A stretch of DNA of 64,000 nucleotides, from the NCBI RefSeq assembly GCF_003992625.1, contig NZ_RZMW01000029.1, forward strand, positions 1-64,000. Reading direction: 5' to 3'. The DNA comes from Pelagibacterium lentulum. Its GTDB lineage: Bacteria; Pseudomonadota; Alphaproteobacteria; Rhizobiales; Devosiaceae. The notes beneath the pieces were generated by a model. That model worked only from the letters and a program-made list of their open reading frames with translations. It was not told the DNA's origin and searched no databases. Shown one piece after another: positions 35,816 through 45,180 of the stretch. Position 1 is the stretch's first letter; each line of letters begins with the position of its first letter. A program made the position numbers and the translations under genes.

Positions 35816-36952
35816 TTATTGCGCACTCAACCGGAGAATTTCACCGTTGGATTCATCGGTAAGAAGATAGATCGCCCCATCCGGTCCCTGCCGCACATCG
35901 CGAATGCGCAGGCCGAGATCGGTAAACAGAAACTCGTCGGCAACCACATTATCCCCGTCCAGTTCAACGCGCACTACACTGGTTCCTGCAAGGGCGCCCA
36001 TGAAGGCATGGCCCTGCCAGTACGGGAATTCATCTCCGGTATAAAAAAGGAAGCCTGAGAATGCTGGAGAGGGTGTCCAATGCGCGATCGGTTCTCGCAT
36101 CCCTTCGGGGAAGGACTCGCCTTCCATTATTTCTTGGCCCGAATACTCGACGCCATAGGTTGCAATGGGCCAGCCATAGTTCACACCGGCTTCGATCCGG
36201 TTCAACTCGTCCCCACCGCGGGGCCCATGCTCATTGGCCCAGATTTCACCTGTATCGGGGTGCATGGCCATGCCTTGGGGATTTCTGTGACCATAGCTCC
36301 AGATTTCGTCGAGCGCAGCCTCATCGCCAACGAACGGATTGTCGTCGGGAACAGAGCCATCGGCATTGATACGGATGATCGTTCCAATGTGAGAGTCGAG
36401 TTCCTGCGCCATGCCGCGGAACTGGGCGGCGGAGCGGTCGCCGGTCGTGATGAACAGATATCCGTCATTGTCAAAGACTAGACGCGAGCCGAAATGTTGC
36501 TGGCTATCGACCTTTGGCTGTTGTGAGAAGATGACCTCGACATTGGCAAGCTCGGTCAATTCGTCATTGAGCGTTCCGCGCGCAACTGCTGTCGAGTTGC
36601 CGCCATCGCCCGGTTCGGCATAGCTGAGATAAACGAGACGATTGATCTCAAATTCGGGGTCGAGCGCTACATCGAGCAACCCGCCCTGCCGGCGCGCATC
36701 GACATCGGGGATACCGGCGATCGGCTCACCAACTTCGCCCGCGTCGCTGACAAAGCGCAAATTGCCTTCGCGTTCAGTTACGAGCATGCCACCGTCAGGC
36801 AGAAAGGTCAGGCCCCAGGGGTGCGAGAGCCCTTCGGCAAATGTCCCAACATGGACGGCGCCCAACTCGGTTTCAAAGACCTGATCGACGGCCAGGGCCG
36901 GGGTCAAAAAGGCAGTGGAACACAGAACGGCAGCGAAAATGCGCTTGTGCAT
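35816..36952 (-). CDS. Secreted PQQ-dependent sugar dehydrogenase-type protein
   Basis: 378 residues from the ATG at 36952, preceded by AAGGAG. A signal peptide ends near PALAVD. The six-bladed propeller of soluble aldose/sorbosone dehydrogenases shows GLSHPWGLTFLPDG, GLLDVALDPEF, QQHFGSRLVFDNDG, YGHRNPQGMAMHP and WANEHGPRGGDELN with NYGWP. The catalytic-type His (HPWG) and calcium/PQQ-site elements are conserved. Expected to oxidise aldoses in the periplasm and pass electrons to the respiratory chain. It follows an isomerase and a beta-mannosidase in the same direction. Confidence 0.9.
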   Translation of the reverse strand: MHKRIFAAVLCSTAFLTPALAVDQVFETELGAVHVGTFAEGLSHPWGLTFLPDGGMLVTEREGNLRFVSDAGEVGEPIAGIPDVDARRQGGLLDVALDPEFEINRLVYLSYAEPGDGGNSTAVARGTLNDELTELANVEVIFSQQPKVDSQQHFGSRLVFDNDGYLFITTGDRSAAQFRGMAQELDSHIGTIIRINADGSVPDDNPFVGDEAALDEIWSYGHRNPQGMAMHPDTGEIWANEHGPRGGDELNRIEAGVNYGWPIATYGVEYSGQEIMEGESFPEGMREPIAHWTPSPAFSGFLFYTGDEFPYWQGHAFMGALAGTSVVRVELDGDNVVADEFLFTDLGLRIRDVRQGPDGAIYLLTDESNGEILRLSAQ

Positions 36953-37063
36953 GGAGCGTCTCCTTATTGTTGGTACCGTTGGACAAGTCCGAAATGAGCC
37001 AACCGTTCCCCAGATCGGAGACATCCCGATGGCAAACGGGATCACAATCTGTTCAGCACGCGA

Positions 37064-37774
37064 CTAGTAACCGGAACTGCCCTTAACGCCGAACCACTTT
37101 TCATAGTCGGAGACCAGCAGATGGATCGGGTCTTCGTCCTCCTCGATGGCCGAAAACCGGCCAATCGGATCGAGGAAGGTATTGTCGGTGCGATCATCAT
37201 TGACGGTGGAAACTTCGCCGATCAATACATCCCCGCCCTCACCCCAGAACTTGTGCCAATTGCCCGGCAGAAGCGTAACACTTTCGCCCGGCGCCAGTTC
37301 GAGAATACCGCCTGCAGGCAGCACGCGCTTTACGCCGTCGGTATAGACCACAACGTCTTTTTCGGTGTCGATGCCCATATCGGTGCCATCATCTTCGTAA
37401 AGCTGGAGCGCAAGCGTCGCACCGCCGCGATTGATGATGTCCTCGGCTTTGATCGTGTGCCGGTGCATGGGCGAAATCTGGTCGTGCCGCGAGACCATGA
37501 TCTTTTCGGCGTAGAGCATCCCCCTGCCCTTATCGAGGTCAGCGGCATCGCCGTTGCGAACGGTAAAGAGAAAAAGCCCGAGCCGCTCGAAATCGCCTTG
37601 CCCATAGTCGGTCACATCCCAGCCCATCCCAGCATTGATGATATTACCGATGTCGGCTTGCCGATCCTTCATCTGACCGGGCGACCAATATGCAAAGGGC
37701 GGCATGATGTATCCGAAGGATCGGATAAAGGCGTCGGCCTCGCGGATGATTTCGTTTACGCGGGAGCGTTTCAT
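37064..37774 (-). CDS. D-lyxose/D-mannose isomerase family protein
   Basis: 236 residues from the ATG at 37774, with GAGAGGACGGG upstream. It is a cupin-type sugar isomerase (pfam07385). Metal-binding residues are in MHRHTIKAEDIINRG (two His and a Glu) and the further His in LPGNWHKFWGEGG. Characterised relatives interconvert D-lyxose with D-xylulose and D-mannose with D-fructose. Its position 24 bp after a beta-mannosidase gene favours mannose as substrate, feeding fructose into metabolism. Confidence 0.88.
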   Translation of the reverse strand: MKRSRVNEIIREADAFIRSFGYIMPPFAYWSPGQMKDRQADIGNIINAGMGWDVTDYGQGDFERLGLFLFTVRNGDAADLDKGRGMLYAEKIMVSRHDQISPMHRHTIKAEDIINRGGATLALQLYEDDGTDMGIDTEKDVVVYTDGVKRVLPAGGILELAPGESVTLLPGNWHKFWGEGGDVLIGEVSTVNDDRTDNTFLDPIGRFSAIEEDEDPIHLLVSDYEKWFGVKGSSGY

Positions 37775-37798
37775 GGTCCCGTCCTCTCCCAAATTGAT

Positions 37799-40267
37799 TC
37801 AATATGTCTGCGCCAGATGATTGATCTTCAAGCTGTTTTTAAGATCATTCAGGCGAGGTTGCGCGCCCTTGCGCGCGGTGAAGCTAAGCCTTGCCTTGGT
37901 GCCCGGCAAGAGGGTGAGGCAGTTGTCGGAGAAATAGCCGGGAACATCTACGCTGGCCGAAACGAACAGTGCCACCTTGTCGGTTTCAAGTTCCAGCACG
38001 GCCTTGCCATCCTCTTCGCTCCAGCTTGCCGAAATGGAAGGCTGGGGCAGATCATAATATTTATAGGCTCGGGGGAAGAAGTCGTTTCGGCCCAGAATAT
38101 TGCCGTGCTCATCCTTCCACTCGAAATACAGAAACTGCCCGTCTCCCAATGGCGAGATGTCGACCATAGGAGTGGCGGCATCGCGTGGAACATCACCAAC
38201 CACAGGGCCGATTTCCGTTACATTACCTTGCATATCGACGGCGAAGGACTCAACGCGGAGTTTGAGTTTATCGGCGCGGTCATTGATAGCGCAAAGCTGG
38301 ATGTGATGGCCCTTTGGCACCGCCACCACATTGACCGGCGCAAAGAAGCGTTTGGCGAGGTAGTGGAGCAGTTTCCACTGCCCGCCATAATCGAGGCTCG
38401 ACCAGCTTGCGACCGGCCAATTGTCGTTGATCTGCCAATAGAGCGTGCCCATGCAGCGCGGCTTGGTGGAGCGCCAGAACTCGATTGCCGTCTTGATCGC
38501 AAGGCCCTGCTGAACTTGGGACAGGAACACCATCTCCTCAAACCCTTTCGGGAAGCGGAAATAGCGGCACATTGTTTCCAGTATCCGGGCATTGCCGCCA
38601 TCATTACGTTGATGGGTTTCCATCACGGGCGAGGACGGATTGCGATCCTCGGGATTGGTGAAAGTCTCGATGACGTCCATCGAGGTAAAGGACTGAAAGC
38701 CGAACTCAGAGGCAAAGCGCGGCTGGACCGTACGATAGTGCTCGAACGGCTTGGCCGAGTGCCAAACGTCCCAGAAATGCATGTCGCCGCGCGTATCTAT
38801 GTGCCAGCCATCGGCAAAGTCCATATAGCCGAGCGAGGGCGAGGACGGCCAGAAGCGGCGTTGTGGGTCCTCGTCCTCGACAATCTCGCCGAGAAGTTTC
38901 GAGAGCCGGTCATAATTGGCAAGGTGACGGTCGCGGTTGGCCTTGGTTTCGGGATACCAGTTCAGCGAGCCGATGACCTCGTTATCGCCGCACCAGATGG
39001 CAATGCAGGCATGATGAGAAAGCCGCCGTACCTGTTGGGTGATTTCCGTTGCCACATCCGCAAGAAAAGCGCGGTCGGAAGGGTATGGCATGCACGAGAA
39101 CATGAAATCGTGCCAAACAAGCAGTCCCATCTCGTCGCACATTTCATAGAAATAGTCGGGTTCATATTGCCCGCCGCCCCACACGCGCAGCATGTTGTAG
39201 TTGGCAGCCACCGCACTATCGAGCAGGTCGCGCACGGTATCGGGCGTGATGCGCGATGGAATAGCGTCGGCAGGAATCCAGTTCGCGCCCATCATGGTGA
39301 TGTCGCGGCCGTTGATACGGCACTTGAAGCTATGGTCGATCTCGTCCTTTTCGACGATCCATTCGAGCTTGCGAAGGCCGATCTTGCGAGTCGTCACTTC
39401 GCCATCGAGATCGGTCACGAGATCGTAGAGCGGCTGATCGCCCTGCCCTGCCGGCCACCAGATTTTCGGGCTCGCTATCGTGACGTCATGGGTAATGATG
39501 TTCTCGCCTTTTGCCACCGCGACAACGCCGCCAATTGTTTGGCCATCGATGGCATGGGTCAGAGAAATCTCGCCGGTTTCAAAGGCATGGACTCTGGTTT
39601 TAATGCTCAGATTCACCTGTCCATTCTCGTGGCGCTGCTCCACCTGCACACTTTCGGTGCGCGCAAGACGAGAGCGTCGCAACTCCATGCGGCCATAGAC
39701 CCCGACAGGCATGATGCAAATACCCCAATCCCAACCGGCGTGGCAGGCGGTTTTGCGCACGAAATTGAGATGCGCGACCTTCTGGTTCATCGCCGCATAG
39801 GGAATGGCGAAGGGATGCGCGCCGGCACGCGCTTTTGCGACATCGGGAACGACAGCGAATTCGATGCGCAGGGTGTTTTTGCCCGCCCTGATCTTTCCGG
39901 TGACGTCGATGTCATAACGGATGAACTGGTTCTGGGTCTCGGCAATCACCTCGTCATTGAGCAGCACTTTTGCGATGCAATCGACGTCCGACAGCGTGAG
40001 CGTCAGATACCCCGCCGCCATTGCCGCATCGATCTCAAAGTTCCGTTCGACGGTCCAAGGGGTTTTATACACCCAGGCGACCGCATCTTCGTTCTGGCCG
40101 AAATAGGGGTCGGGAATCTCATTGGCCGCGAGAAGCGCCGTATGCACGTCGCCCGGCAAGACGATATCGCCACAAAAGCTGTGGGCGGGCGAGGACAACG
40201 CAAATGTTCCGGCCAGAGACAATTGCCTGTAATCGATTGCATCAATGTCTGATACAGTATTGCCCAT
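37799..40267 (-). CDS. Beta-mannosidase, glycoside hydrolase family 2
   Basis: 822 residues from the second of two tandem ATGs (40267; the other is at 40270); GGGAGG lies upstream. Domains in order are a jelly roll sugar-binding domain, an immunoglobulin-like domain, the catalytic barrel, and C-terminal beta domains. The segment HAGWDWG is typical of beta-mannosidases. The acid/base Glu lies in IWCGDNE and the nucleophile Glu in FASEFGFQS. No signal peptide is visible, so it acts on imported beta-mannosides. The isomerase and sugar dehydrogenase genes follow in the same direction; no dedicated transporter is adjacent. Confidence 0.93.
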   Translation of the reverse strand: MGNTVSDIDAIDYRQLSLAGTFALSSPAHSFCGDIVLPGDVHTALLAANEIPDPYFGQNEDAVAWVYKTPWTVERNFEIDAAMAAGYLTLTLSDVDCIAKVLLNDEVIAETQNQFIRYDIDVTGKIRAGKNTLRIEFAVVPDVAKARAGAHPFAIPYAAMNQKVAHLNFVRKTACHAGWDWGICIMPVGVYGRMELRRSRLARTESVQVEQRHENGQVNLSIKTRVHAFETGEISLTHAIDGQTIGGVVAVAKGENIITHDVTIASPKIWWPAGQGDQPLYDLVTDLDGEVTTRKIGLRKLEWIVEKDEIDHSFKCRINGRDITMMGANWIPADAIPSRITPDTVRDLLDSAVAANYNMLRVWGGGQYEPDYFYEMCDEMGLLVWHDFMFSCMPYPSDRAFLADVATEITQQVRRLSHHACIAIWCGDNEVIGSLNWYPETKANRDRHLANYDRLSKLLGEIVEDEDPQRRFWPSSPSLGYMDFADGWHIDTRGDMHFWDVWHSAKPFEHYRTVQPRFASEFGFQSFTSMDVIETFTNPEDRNPSSPVMETHQRNDGGNARILETMCRYFRFPKGFEEMVFLSQVQQGLAIKTAIEFWRSTKPRCMGTLYWQINDNWPVASWSSLDYGGQWKLLHYLAKRFFAPVNVVAVPKGHHIQLCAINDRADKLKLRVESFAVDMQGNVTEIGPVVGDVPRDAATPMVDISPLGDGQFLYFEWKDEHGNILGRNDFFPRAYKYYDLPQPSISASWSEEDGKAVLELETDKVALFVSASVDVPGYFSDNCLTLLPGTKARLSFTARKGAQPRLNDLKNSLKINHLAQTY

Positions 40268-40437
40268 CATGCGCCCTCCCCCCGATTCCGGCAAAATCAG
40301 CGCCCTGTTCGATGGCGCCTTATCGATATGCGCCTTCTACTTTAGTTGCAGCCCGTGTTAAAGGCGGAATCTTCTGGATTTTTGACCGCAAGGCGTTGCA
40401 GCATGGTACCCATAGCGTGTGTGGAGGCTTTTTTGTG

Positions 40438-40920
40438 ATGGCTGAGTCGGAACGCGACACTGCTGGGCTCGTTGTGATGCCCCCTTTACTCCCATTAGGC
40501 GCCCTGGCGCTTGCAGTCGTGCTCGAATGGTTGATGCCGCTCGGTTTTCTCGGAGACCCGTGGCTGATCGGGTGGCAAGGCTGGCTGGGCATCGTGTTGA
40601 GCTTGAGCGGTATCGGCTATGCGCTCTGGGCCGTTTCGGCCTTTTCTGAAGCAGGCACGGCTGTCGAACCGGACAAGCCTTCAACGGTGCTGGTCACGAC
40701 TGGCCCCTATTCCTACAGCCGCAATCCGATTTACCTCGGTTTTCTGCTGATCTATCTCGGAATTATTTTCGGCTTTGCGCTCGAATGGGGGCTAATCCTC
40801 TTTCCGATCCTCTGGCTGGCACTGGACCGCTTTGTCGTCGTCAGGGAGGAAGCCTATCTTCACCGCAAGTTCGGTGCCGACTACAACGCGTTCTGCCAGC
40901 AAACGCGGCGCTGGTTCTAA
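40438..40920 (+). CDS. Isoprenylcysteine carboxyl methyltransferase-like membrane protein
   Basis: 160 residues from the ATG at 40438, with GGAGG 12 bases upstream. It has about four membrane helices (PPLLPLGALALAVVLEWLMP, WLGIVLSLSGIGYALWAV, YLGFLLIYLGIIFGF, LILFPILWLALDRFVV). The C-terminal family signature is GPYSYSRNPIYLGF, then EEAYLHRKFGADYNAFCQQTRRWF. Bacterial members are S-adenosylmethionine-dependent methyltransferases of the ICMT/phospholipid methyltransferase type with mostly unknown substrates. Its TAA stop is the first triplet of dispersed repeat copy 2. Confidence 0.88.
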   Translation: MAESERDTAGLVVMPPLLPLGALALAVVLEWLMPLGFLGDPWLIGWQGWLGIVLSLSGIGYALWAVSAFSEAGTAVEPDKPSTVLVTTGPYSYSRNPIYLGFLLIYLGIIFGFALEWGLILFPILWLALDRFVVVREEAYLHRKFGADYNAFCQQTRRWF

Positions 40921-41008
40921 GTCCTTGTTTTGTCGCGTGTCCGAACCGCAAAACCGTTTCCACCCTCGGATCAAGTCCAAGGGCATGCTTTTGCTGGACA
41001 CGCTCTAA
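40918..41008. repeat. Dispersed intergenic repeat, copy 2
   Basis: This 91-bp element matches 26983-27073 at 86 of 91 positions. It spans exactly from the TAA stop of the methyltransferase-like gene to the TAG stop (41005-41007, minus strand) of the converging ABC exporter gene. GCGTGTCC and GGACACGC near its ends are perfect inverted arms, so transcripts from either gene would end in a hairpin. Confidence 0.85.
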
Positions 41009-42903
41009 TAGTTCGCTGTGTCCTCTTCGACCTGGTAGTCGAGAAAGCCTCCAGACTGGCGTTCCCAAAGCCTGGCGTAATGCCCGCCCTGCGCAAGAAG
41101 GCTATCATGGGTGCCTTGTTCAACGATGCGCCCGTGATCGAGGATGACGAGCCGGTCCATTGCCGCAATTGTCGAAAGCCTATGGGCAATCGCAATGACT
41201 GTCTTGCCGGCCATAAGACTTTCCAACTGGCTTTGGATGGCTGCCTCGACTTCGCTGTCGAGCGCCGAGGTCGCTTCATCGAGCACGAGGATCGGAGCAT
41301 TTTTTAACAGCACGCGCGCGATTGCTACGCGCTGGCGCTGCCCGCCGGAGAGTTTGACGCCGCGCTCGCCCACCTGAGCATCGTAGCCGGTGCGGCCACG
41401 GTGGTCCTGCAAGTCGGCAATAAATTCATGCGCCTCGGCCCCTTTTGCGGCAGCGATCATTTCTTCGTCGCTCGCGCCCTGCCGACCGAACATGATGTTG
41501 GCGCGCACGGATCTGTGCAGCAAGGCCGTGTCCTGGCTGACAACGCCGATATTGGCGCGCAGGGATTCCTGCGTGACTTTGGAAATGTCTTGCCCATCGA
41601 TCAGAATGCGGCCGCTTTCGACGTCGTAGAAACGAAGCAACAGATTAACGAGCGTGGACTTACCCGCCCCAGAGTGGCCAACCAGCCCGACCTTCTCACC
41701 GGGTTTGATGTCGAGATCGACCCCTTCGATGATCCCGCGTTCGCGCCCATAGTGGAACCGCACATTTTCAAAGCGGATTGCAGCGTCCTTCACCATAAGG
41801 GGTTGGGCGTCGGGCGCATCAGTCAATTCCAAGGGCTGGGCGATGGTTTCCATTGCATTCTGGACGACACCGAAATGCCGCATCATGCCATTGAGTTGCC
41901 CCATCATGCGGCCCTGCATCATGTTGAGGCGCAAAACAAGCGCCAGCGCGAAAGCCACCGCGCCAACCGTTATCGCGTTGGTGCTCCAGAGCTGGATGGA
42001 CAGCACCGCAAAAGAGATGATCATCGTGGTGCTGAGAAGGCCCATCATGGCACGAGCGCCAGTCACCATGCGGCCCAGACGGGTCGCGGACCCGAGAAAG
42101 CGCTCGAACCCGTTGCGCACATAGATATCGTTGTCTTCCGCATTTCCGAACAACCGAAGCGTCTGGATATTGGAAAAGCTATCGGTGATCCGCCCGTTGA
42201 GCACAGAGGCATTCTCGGCGTTTTCGGTCGCGCGGGACCGCATCCGCGGCACGAAATAACGCGCCATCACGGAAAAAATCGCGATCCAGATCACGATCAG
42301 TCCAGCCATACGGAGATCGAGTTGGGCGAAAAGGAAAAGTGTTGTTCCCGCAAAGATCGTCAACGCCCAGCCGACCTGAATAACGCTGGCGATGAAGTCG
42401 TTGAGCGACTGGGATGCCTGCGACACCTTGGTTACGAGACGCCCGGCAAAGTCATCGTTGAAAAACCGCATGGATTGGCGCGAGACGTAAGCATAAGTCT
42501 GCCAGCGCACCATGGTCGTGAACCCGCGACCGATGGTCTGCTCTTCCACCAGGGCCTGGATCGCTGGAGCAACGAAGCGCCCCACGATAACGACGCCCAG
42601 CATCACGAGCATCTCTACACCATGCGCTTCCCATAGTCCCGGCCAGCCAAGGCCTGGATCGCCGCTTTCGAGCAGATCGATAAGGCGGCCCATATAGAAA
42701 AAGAAAAGCGCCTCAAACAGCGAGGTTAGCCCGGCGAGCATGAGCGCCAGAAAATATGGTGCCCTGGCCTGCCTGAGATAATACCAAAGAAAAGCCCAGA
42801 CAGTATCGGGCGGCTGCATGGCCGCCCGCTGCTCGAATGGATCGATCCACGTCTCGAACAGACGCGAGAGCGCGCGGATCGGCTGCAGTGCTTTTTCAAT
42901 CAT
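41005..42903 (-). CDS. ABC exporter half-transporter (second of a pair)
   Basis: 632 residues. The N-terminal membrane domain has six helices (about 45-340). The nucleotide-binding domain has Walker A GHSGAGKST, signature LSGGQRQRVAIARVL, Walker B PILVLDEATSALD and a switch His in AIAHRLSTI. Its catalytic motifs are intact, so it could form a homodimer or pair with the closely similar gene upstream at 42973-44907. Such exporters move lipids, drugs or peptides. A 69-bp gap with a perfect palindrome separates the two genes, allowing separate control. The stop codon lies in repeat copy 2. Confidence 0.9.
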   Translation of the reverse strand: MIEKALQPIRALSRLFETWIDPFEQRAAMQPPDTVWAFLWYYLRQARAPYFLALMLAGLTSLFEALFFFYMGRLIDLLESGDPGLGWPGLWEAHGVEMLVMLGVVIVGRFVAPAIQALVEEQTIGRGFTTMVRWQTYAYVSRQSMRFFNDDFAGRLVTKVSQASQSLNDFIASVIQVGWALTIFAGTTLFLFAQLDLRMAGLIVIWIAIFSVMARYFVPRMRSRATENAENASVLNGRITDSFSNIQTLRLFGNAEDNDIYVRNGFERFLGSATRLGRMVTGARAMMGLLSTTMIISFAVLSIQLWSTNAITVGAVAFALALVLRLNMMQGRMMGQLNGMMRHFGVVQNAMETIAQPLELTDAPDAQPLMVKDAAIRFENVRFHYGRERGIIEGVDLDIKPGEKVGLVGHSGAGKSTLVNLLLRFYDVESGRILIDGQDISKVTQESLRANIGVVSQDTALLHRSVRANIMFGRQGASDEEMIAAAKGAEAHEFIADLQDHRGRTGYDAQVGERGVKLSGGQRQRVAIARVLLKNAPILVLDEATSALDSEVEAAIQSQLESLMAGKTVIAIAHRLSTIAAMDRLVILDHGRIVEQGTHDSLLAQGGHYARLWERQSGGFLDYQVEEDTANY

Positions 42904-42935
42904 GAGCCATCATATGTGGCCACCCGCAAATCATG

Positions 42936-42964
42936 TCAAGATATATCTTGATTGTATCAAGATA
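42936..42964. promoter_or_regulatory. Palindromic operator-like site between the two ABC exporter genes
   Basis: TCAAGATATATCTTGA (42936-42951) is a perfect 16-bp palindrome, and its half-site TCAAGATA recurs at 42957-42964, 21 bp after the first copy (two helical turns). It lies 33 bp before the ATG of the downstream exporter gene. The form suits a dimeric winged-helix regulator such as MarR or PadR type; the regulator itself is not identified. Confidence 0.7.
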
Positions 42965-42972
42965 GCTCCATG

Positions 42973-44907
42973 TTACTGCGCCGCCACCTCATCAGCTTCG
43001 ACGTCGATAAACCCACCGGACTGGCGCGCCCAAAGTTTGGCATAGGTGCCGCCCTGCTCAACAAGTTCGGCATGGGTTCCTTGTTCCACGACCCTACCCT
43101 CATCGAGAATGATAAGCCGATCCATAGCCGCGATGGTGGACAGCCGGTGGGCGATTGCTATTACCGTCTTGCCGTCCATCAGCTTGTCGAGCTGACTCTG
43201 GATTGCCGCCTCGACTTCGCTATCGAGAGCGGATGTTGCTTCGTCCAGCACAAGTATTGGCGCATCCTTGAGCAACACCCGCGCAATTGCAATACGCTGA
43301 CGCTGCCCGCCGGAGAGTTTTACGCCGCGTTCGCCGACATGGGCATCGTAGCCCTTGCGACCTTTGGCGTCTTCCAATTCGAGAATGAAGTCATGGGCTT
43401 CGGCTTGACGCGCGGCCTCGTACATCTGCTCGTCGGTTGCATCGGGGCGACCATATTTGATGTTTTCACGCACCGAGCGATGAAGGAGCGATGTATCCTG
43501 CGTCACGACGCCTACATTGGCGCGCAAGGAATCCTGGGCCACCGACGCAACGTCGGTACCATCAACAAGGATCTGTCCGCTTTGCCGATCGTAAAAGCGC
43601 AAGAGCAGATTGACGATGGTGGACTTGCCAGCGCCGGAACGTCCAACAAGACCGATCTTTTCGCCTGGCGCAATATGAAGGTTCAACCCCTCGATCACGC
43701 GGGTTGTACCATCTTCGCTCTTCTTGCCGTAATTGAAGGCCACGTCCTTGAACATGATCTCCCCTTTTACACGGCCAAGGCGCGGGGCGTCGGGTTCGTC
43801 GGCAACGATAGAGGGCAGCGAAAGCGAATTGATGCCATCGCGAACGGTGCCGATATTTTCAAACAGCGCCGACATTTCCCACATGATCCACTGGCTCATG
43901 CCGTGCATACGCAGAACCAGCGCGGCAGCGATGGCAACAGCACCAGCGCTGACGGCGCCTTGCAGCCACAGCCAGATGCCGACAAAGCCGACCGCAAAAA
44001 GCAACAGGCAGTTAAGTACGGTGATCCCGACGTTGAGGATTGTCACCAGCCGCATCTGCTTGTGGACCGTAACAAGGAACTCATCCATCGCTTCGCGCGC
44101 GTAAATTTCCTCACGGCTGGAATGGGAGAACAGCTTTACCGTCGCGATGTTGGTGTAACTATCCACAATGCGACCGGTCATCATGGAGCGCGCATCAGCC
44201 TGGGTTTCCGAGATCTTGCCCAGCTTCGGCACGTAATAGTAAAGCATCGCGCCATAGGCGACGACCCAACCCAGAAACGGCAAGGCAAGCCACAAATCGT
44301 TCATCGCCGCCAGAACGACGGCGCCGATGAAATAAACAACGACGTAATTGAGCACGTCGAGCAGTTTCATAACCGTTTCGCGCACGGCGAGTGCAGTCTG
44401 CATCACCTTGGTCGCAATGCGACCGGCAAACTCATCCTGGAAATAGCTCATCGACTGACGGATCAGGTAACGATGCGCCATCCAGCGGATACGCTGCGGA
44501 AAGTTGCCCAAAAGCGTTTGATGGATAATGAGCGTGGACAGCAGTACAAGCGCTGGCAGAATGAAAATCACAAAGATGCTCATACCAAAGAGCATCGTCC
44601 CTTCTTCCTGCAAGAAGGTCTCCCGATCGGCTGCAGAAAGCCAGTCGATCACGTTCCCCAGAAAGCCGAAAAGCGCAATTTCGGCAATCGCAATAAGCGT
44701 TGTCAGCACCGCCATGGCGGCAAGTGGCAGTTTCACGCCGTCCATATAATGCAGGCAAAAAGCCAGCAGCCCCTTGGGTGGCTGCGCTGGCACATTAGGC
44801 GGATAGGCATTCAGGCGGCGTTCAAACCAGGCAAACATCTCGGTCACCAATTTCAATTTCGTTGCCCCAACCTTCCCCATGAAGGCCAAGGCGTAGCGAT
44901 CCAACAT
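42973..44907 (-). CDS. ABC exporter half-transporter (first of a pair)
   Basis: 644 residues. Six membrane helices (about 60-350) precede a nucleotide-binding domain with Walker A GRSGAGKST, signature LSGGQRQRIAIARVL, Walker B PILVLDEATSALD and AIAHRLSTI. The last about 60 residues of the nucleotide-binding domain are almost identical to those of the downstream partner, including the end KLWARQSGGF, suggesting duplication. Both copies retain the catalytic Glu. A 10-bp inverted repeat lies 10 bp upstream of its start. Confidence 0.9.
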   Translation of the reverse strand: MLDRYALAFMGKVGATKLKLVTEMFAWFERRLNAYPPNVPAQPPKGLLAFCLHYMDGVKLPLAAMAVLTTLIAIAEIALFGFLGNVIDWLSAADRETFLQEEGTMLFGMSIFVIFILPALVLLSTLIIHQTLLGNFPQRIRWMAHRYLIRQSMSYFQDEFAGRIATKVMQTALAVRETVMKLLDVLNYVVVYFIGAVVLAAMNDLWLALPFLGWVVAYGAMLYYYVPKLGKISETQADARSMMTGRIVDSYTNIATVKLFSHSSREEIYAREAMDEFLVTVHKQMRLVTILNVGITVLNCLLLFAVGFVGIWLWLQGAVSAGAVAIAAALVLRMHGMSQWIMWEMSALFENIGTVRDGINSLSLPSIVADEPDAPRLGRVKGEIMFKDVAFNYGKKSEDGTTRVIEGLNLHIAPGEKIGLVGRSGAGKSTIVNLLLRFYDRQSGQILVDGTDVASVAQDSLRANVGVVTQDTSLLHRSVRENIKYGRPDATDEQMYEAARQAEAHDFILELEDAKGRKGYDAHVGERGVKLSGGQRQRIAIARVLLKDAPILVLDEATSALDSEVEAAIQSQLDKLMDGKTVIAIAHRLSTIAAMDRLIILDEGRVVEQGTHAELVEQGGTYAKLWARQSGGFIDVEADEVAAQ

Positions 44908-44917
44908 CGCCCATTCT

Positions 44918-44943
44918 ATTTAACAAGTCTTTTCTTGTTAAAT
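44918..44943. promoter_or_regulatory. Inverted-repeat operator upstream of the first ABC exporter gene
   Basis: ATTTAACAAG (44918-44927) and CTTGTTAAAT (44934-44943) are perfect 10-bp inverted arms with a 6-bp spacer. They lie directly upstream of the exporter start at 44907 and of the small plus-strand frame at 44953. Both exporter genes therefore have palindromes built on a CAAG/CTTG core. Confidence 0.7.
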
Positions 44944-44952
44944 TATGGCTTT

Positions 44953-45180
44953 ATGCCCGTCAAGTCCAGCGGAGACGTAACATATCCGCCCGCCGAGCCC
45001 ATGACAGCCGATCAGATTATCACCTTTACCCTGCTTCGCATGTACCAATTTGACCACAATTGCGCTGGAGCGCGTTGGGGCGCCTGAGATCACTCGACGA
45101 GCGGCAAATTCCGCTCAGCGGCAAGCCATATCGAATCAGCAAGATTGCGGAACGACTATGGTTAACAAGATATGAGTGAC
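44953..45180 (+). pseudogene. Possible remnant of a divergent regulator gene
   Basis: From the ATG at 44953 a 44-codon frame reads MPVKSSGDVTYPPAEPMTAD and ends at 45087. In another frame the sequence continues as LDERQIPLSGKPYRIS and KIAERLWLTRYE before a stop, which resembles the helix-turn-helix region of a small DNA-binding protein. A divergent regulator would fit the operator-like palindrome beside it. The resemblance is weak and I cannot name a family. Confidence 0.3.

Noticed and set aside
37121-40252. A 1043-codon plus-strand open frame opposite the beta-mannosidase and isomerase genes
   Set aside because: It is the antisense of two clearly coding genes with full family motifs. Its translation has no domain-like pattern, and the high GC third positions of the real genes explain the lack of stops.
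42952-45087. A 711-codon plus-strand open frame opposite the first ABC exporter gene
   Set aside because: Antisense shadow of an intact ABC exporter; no motif, and it starts inside the operator region.
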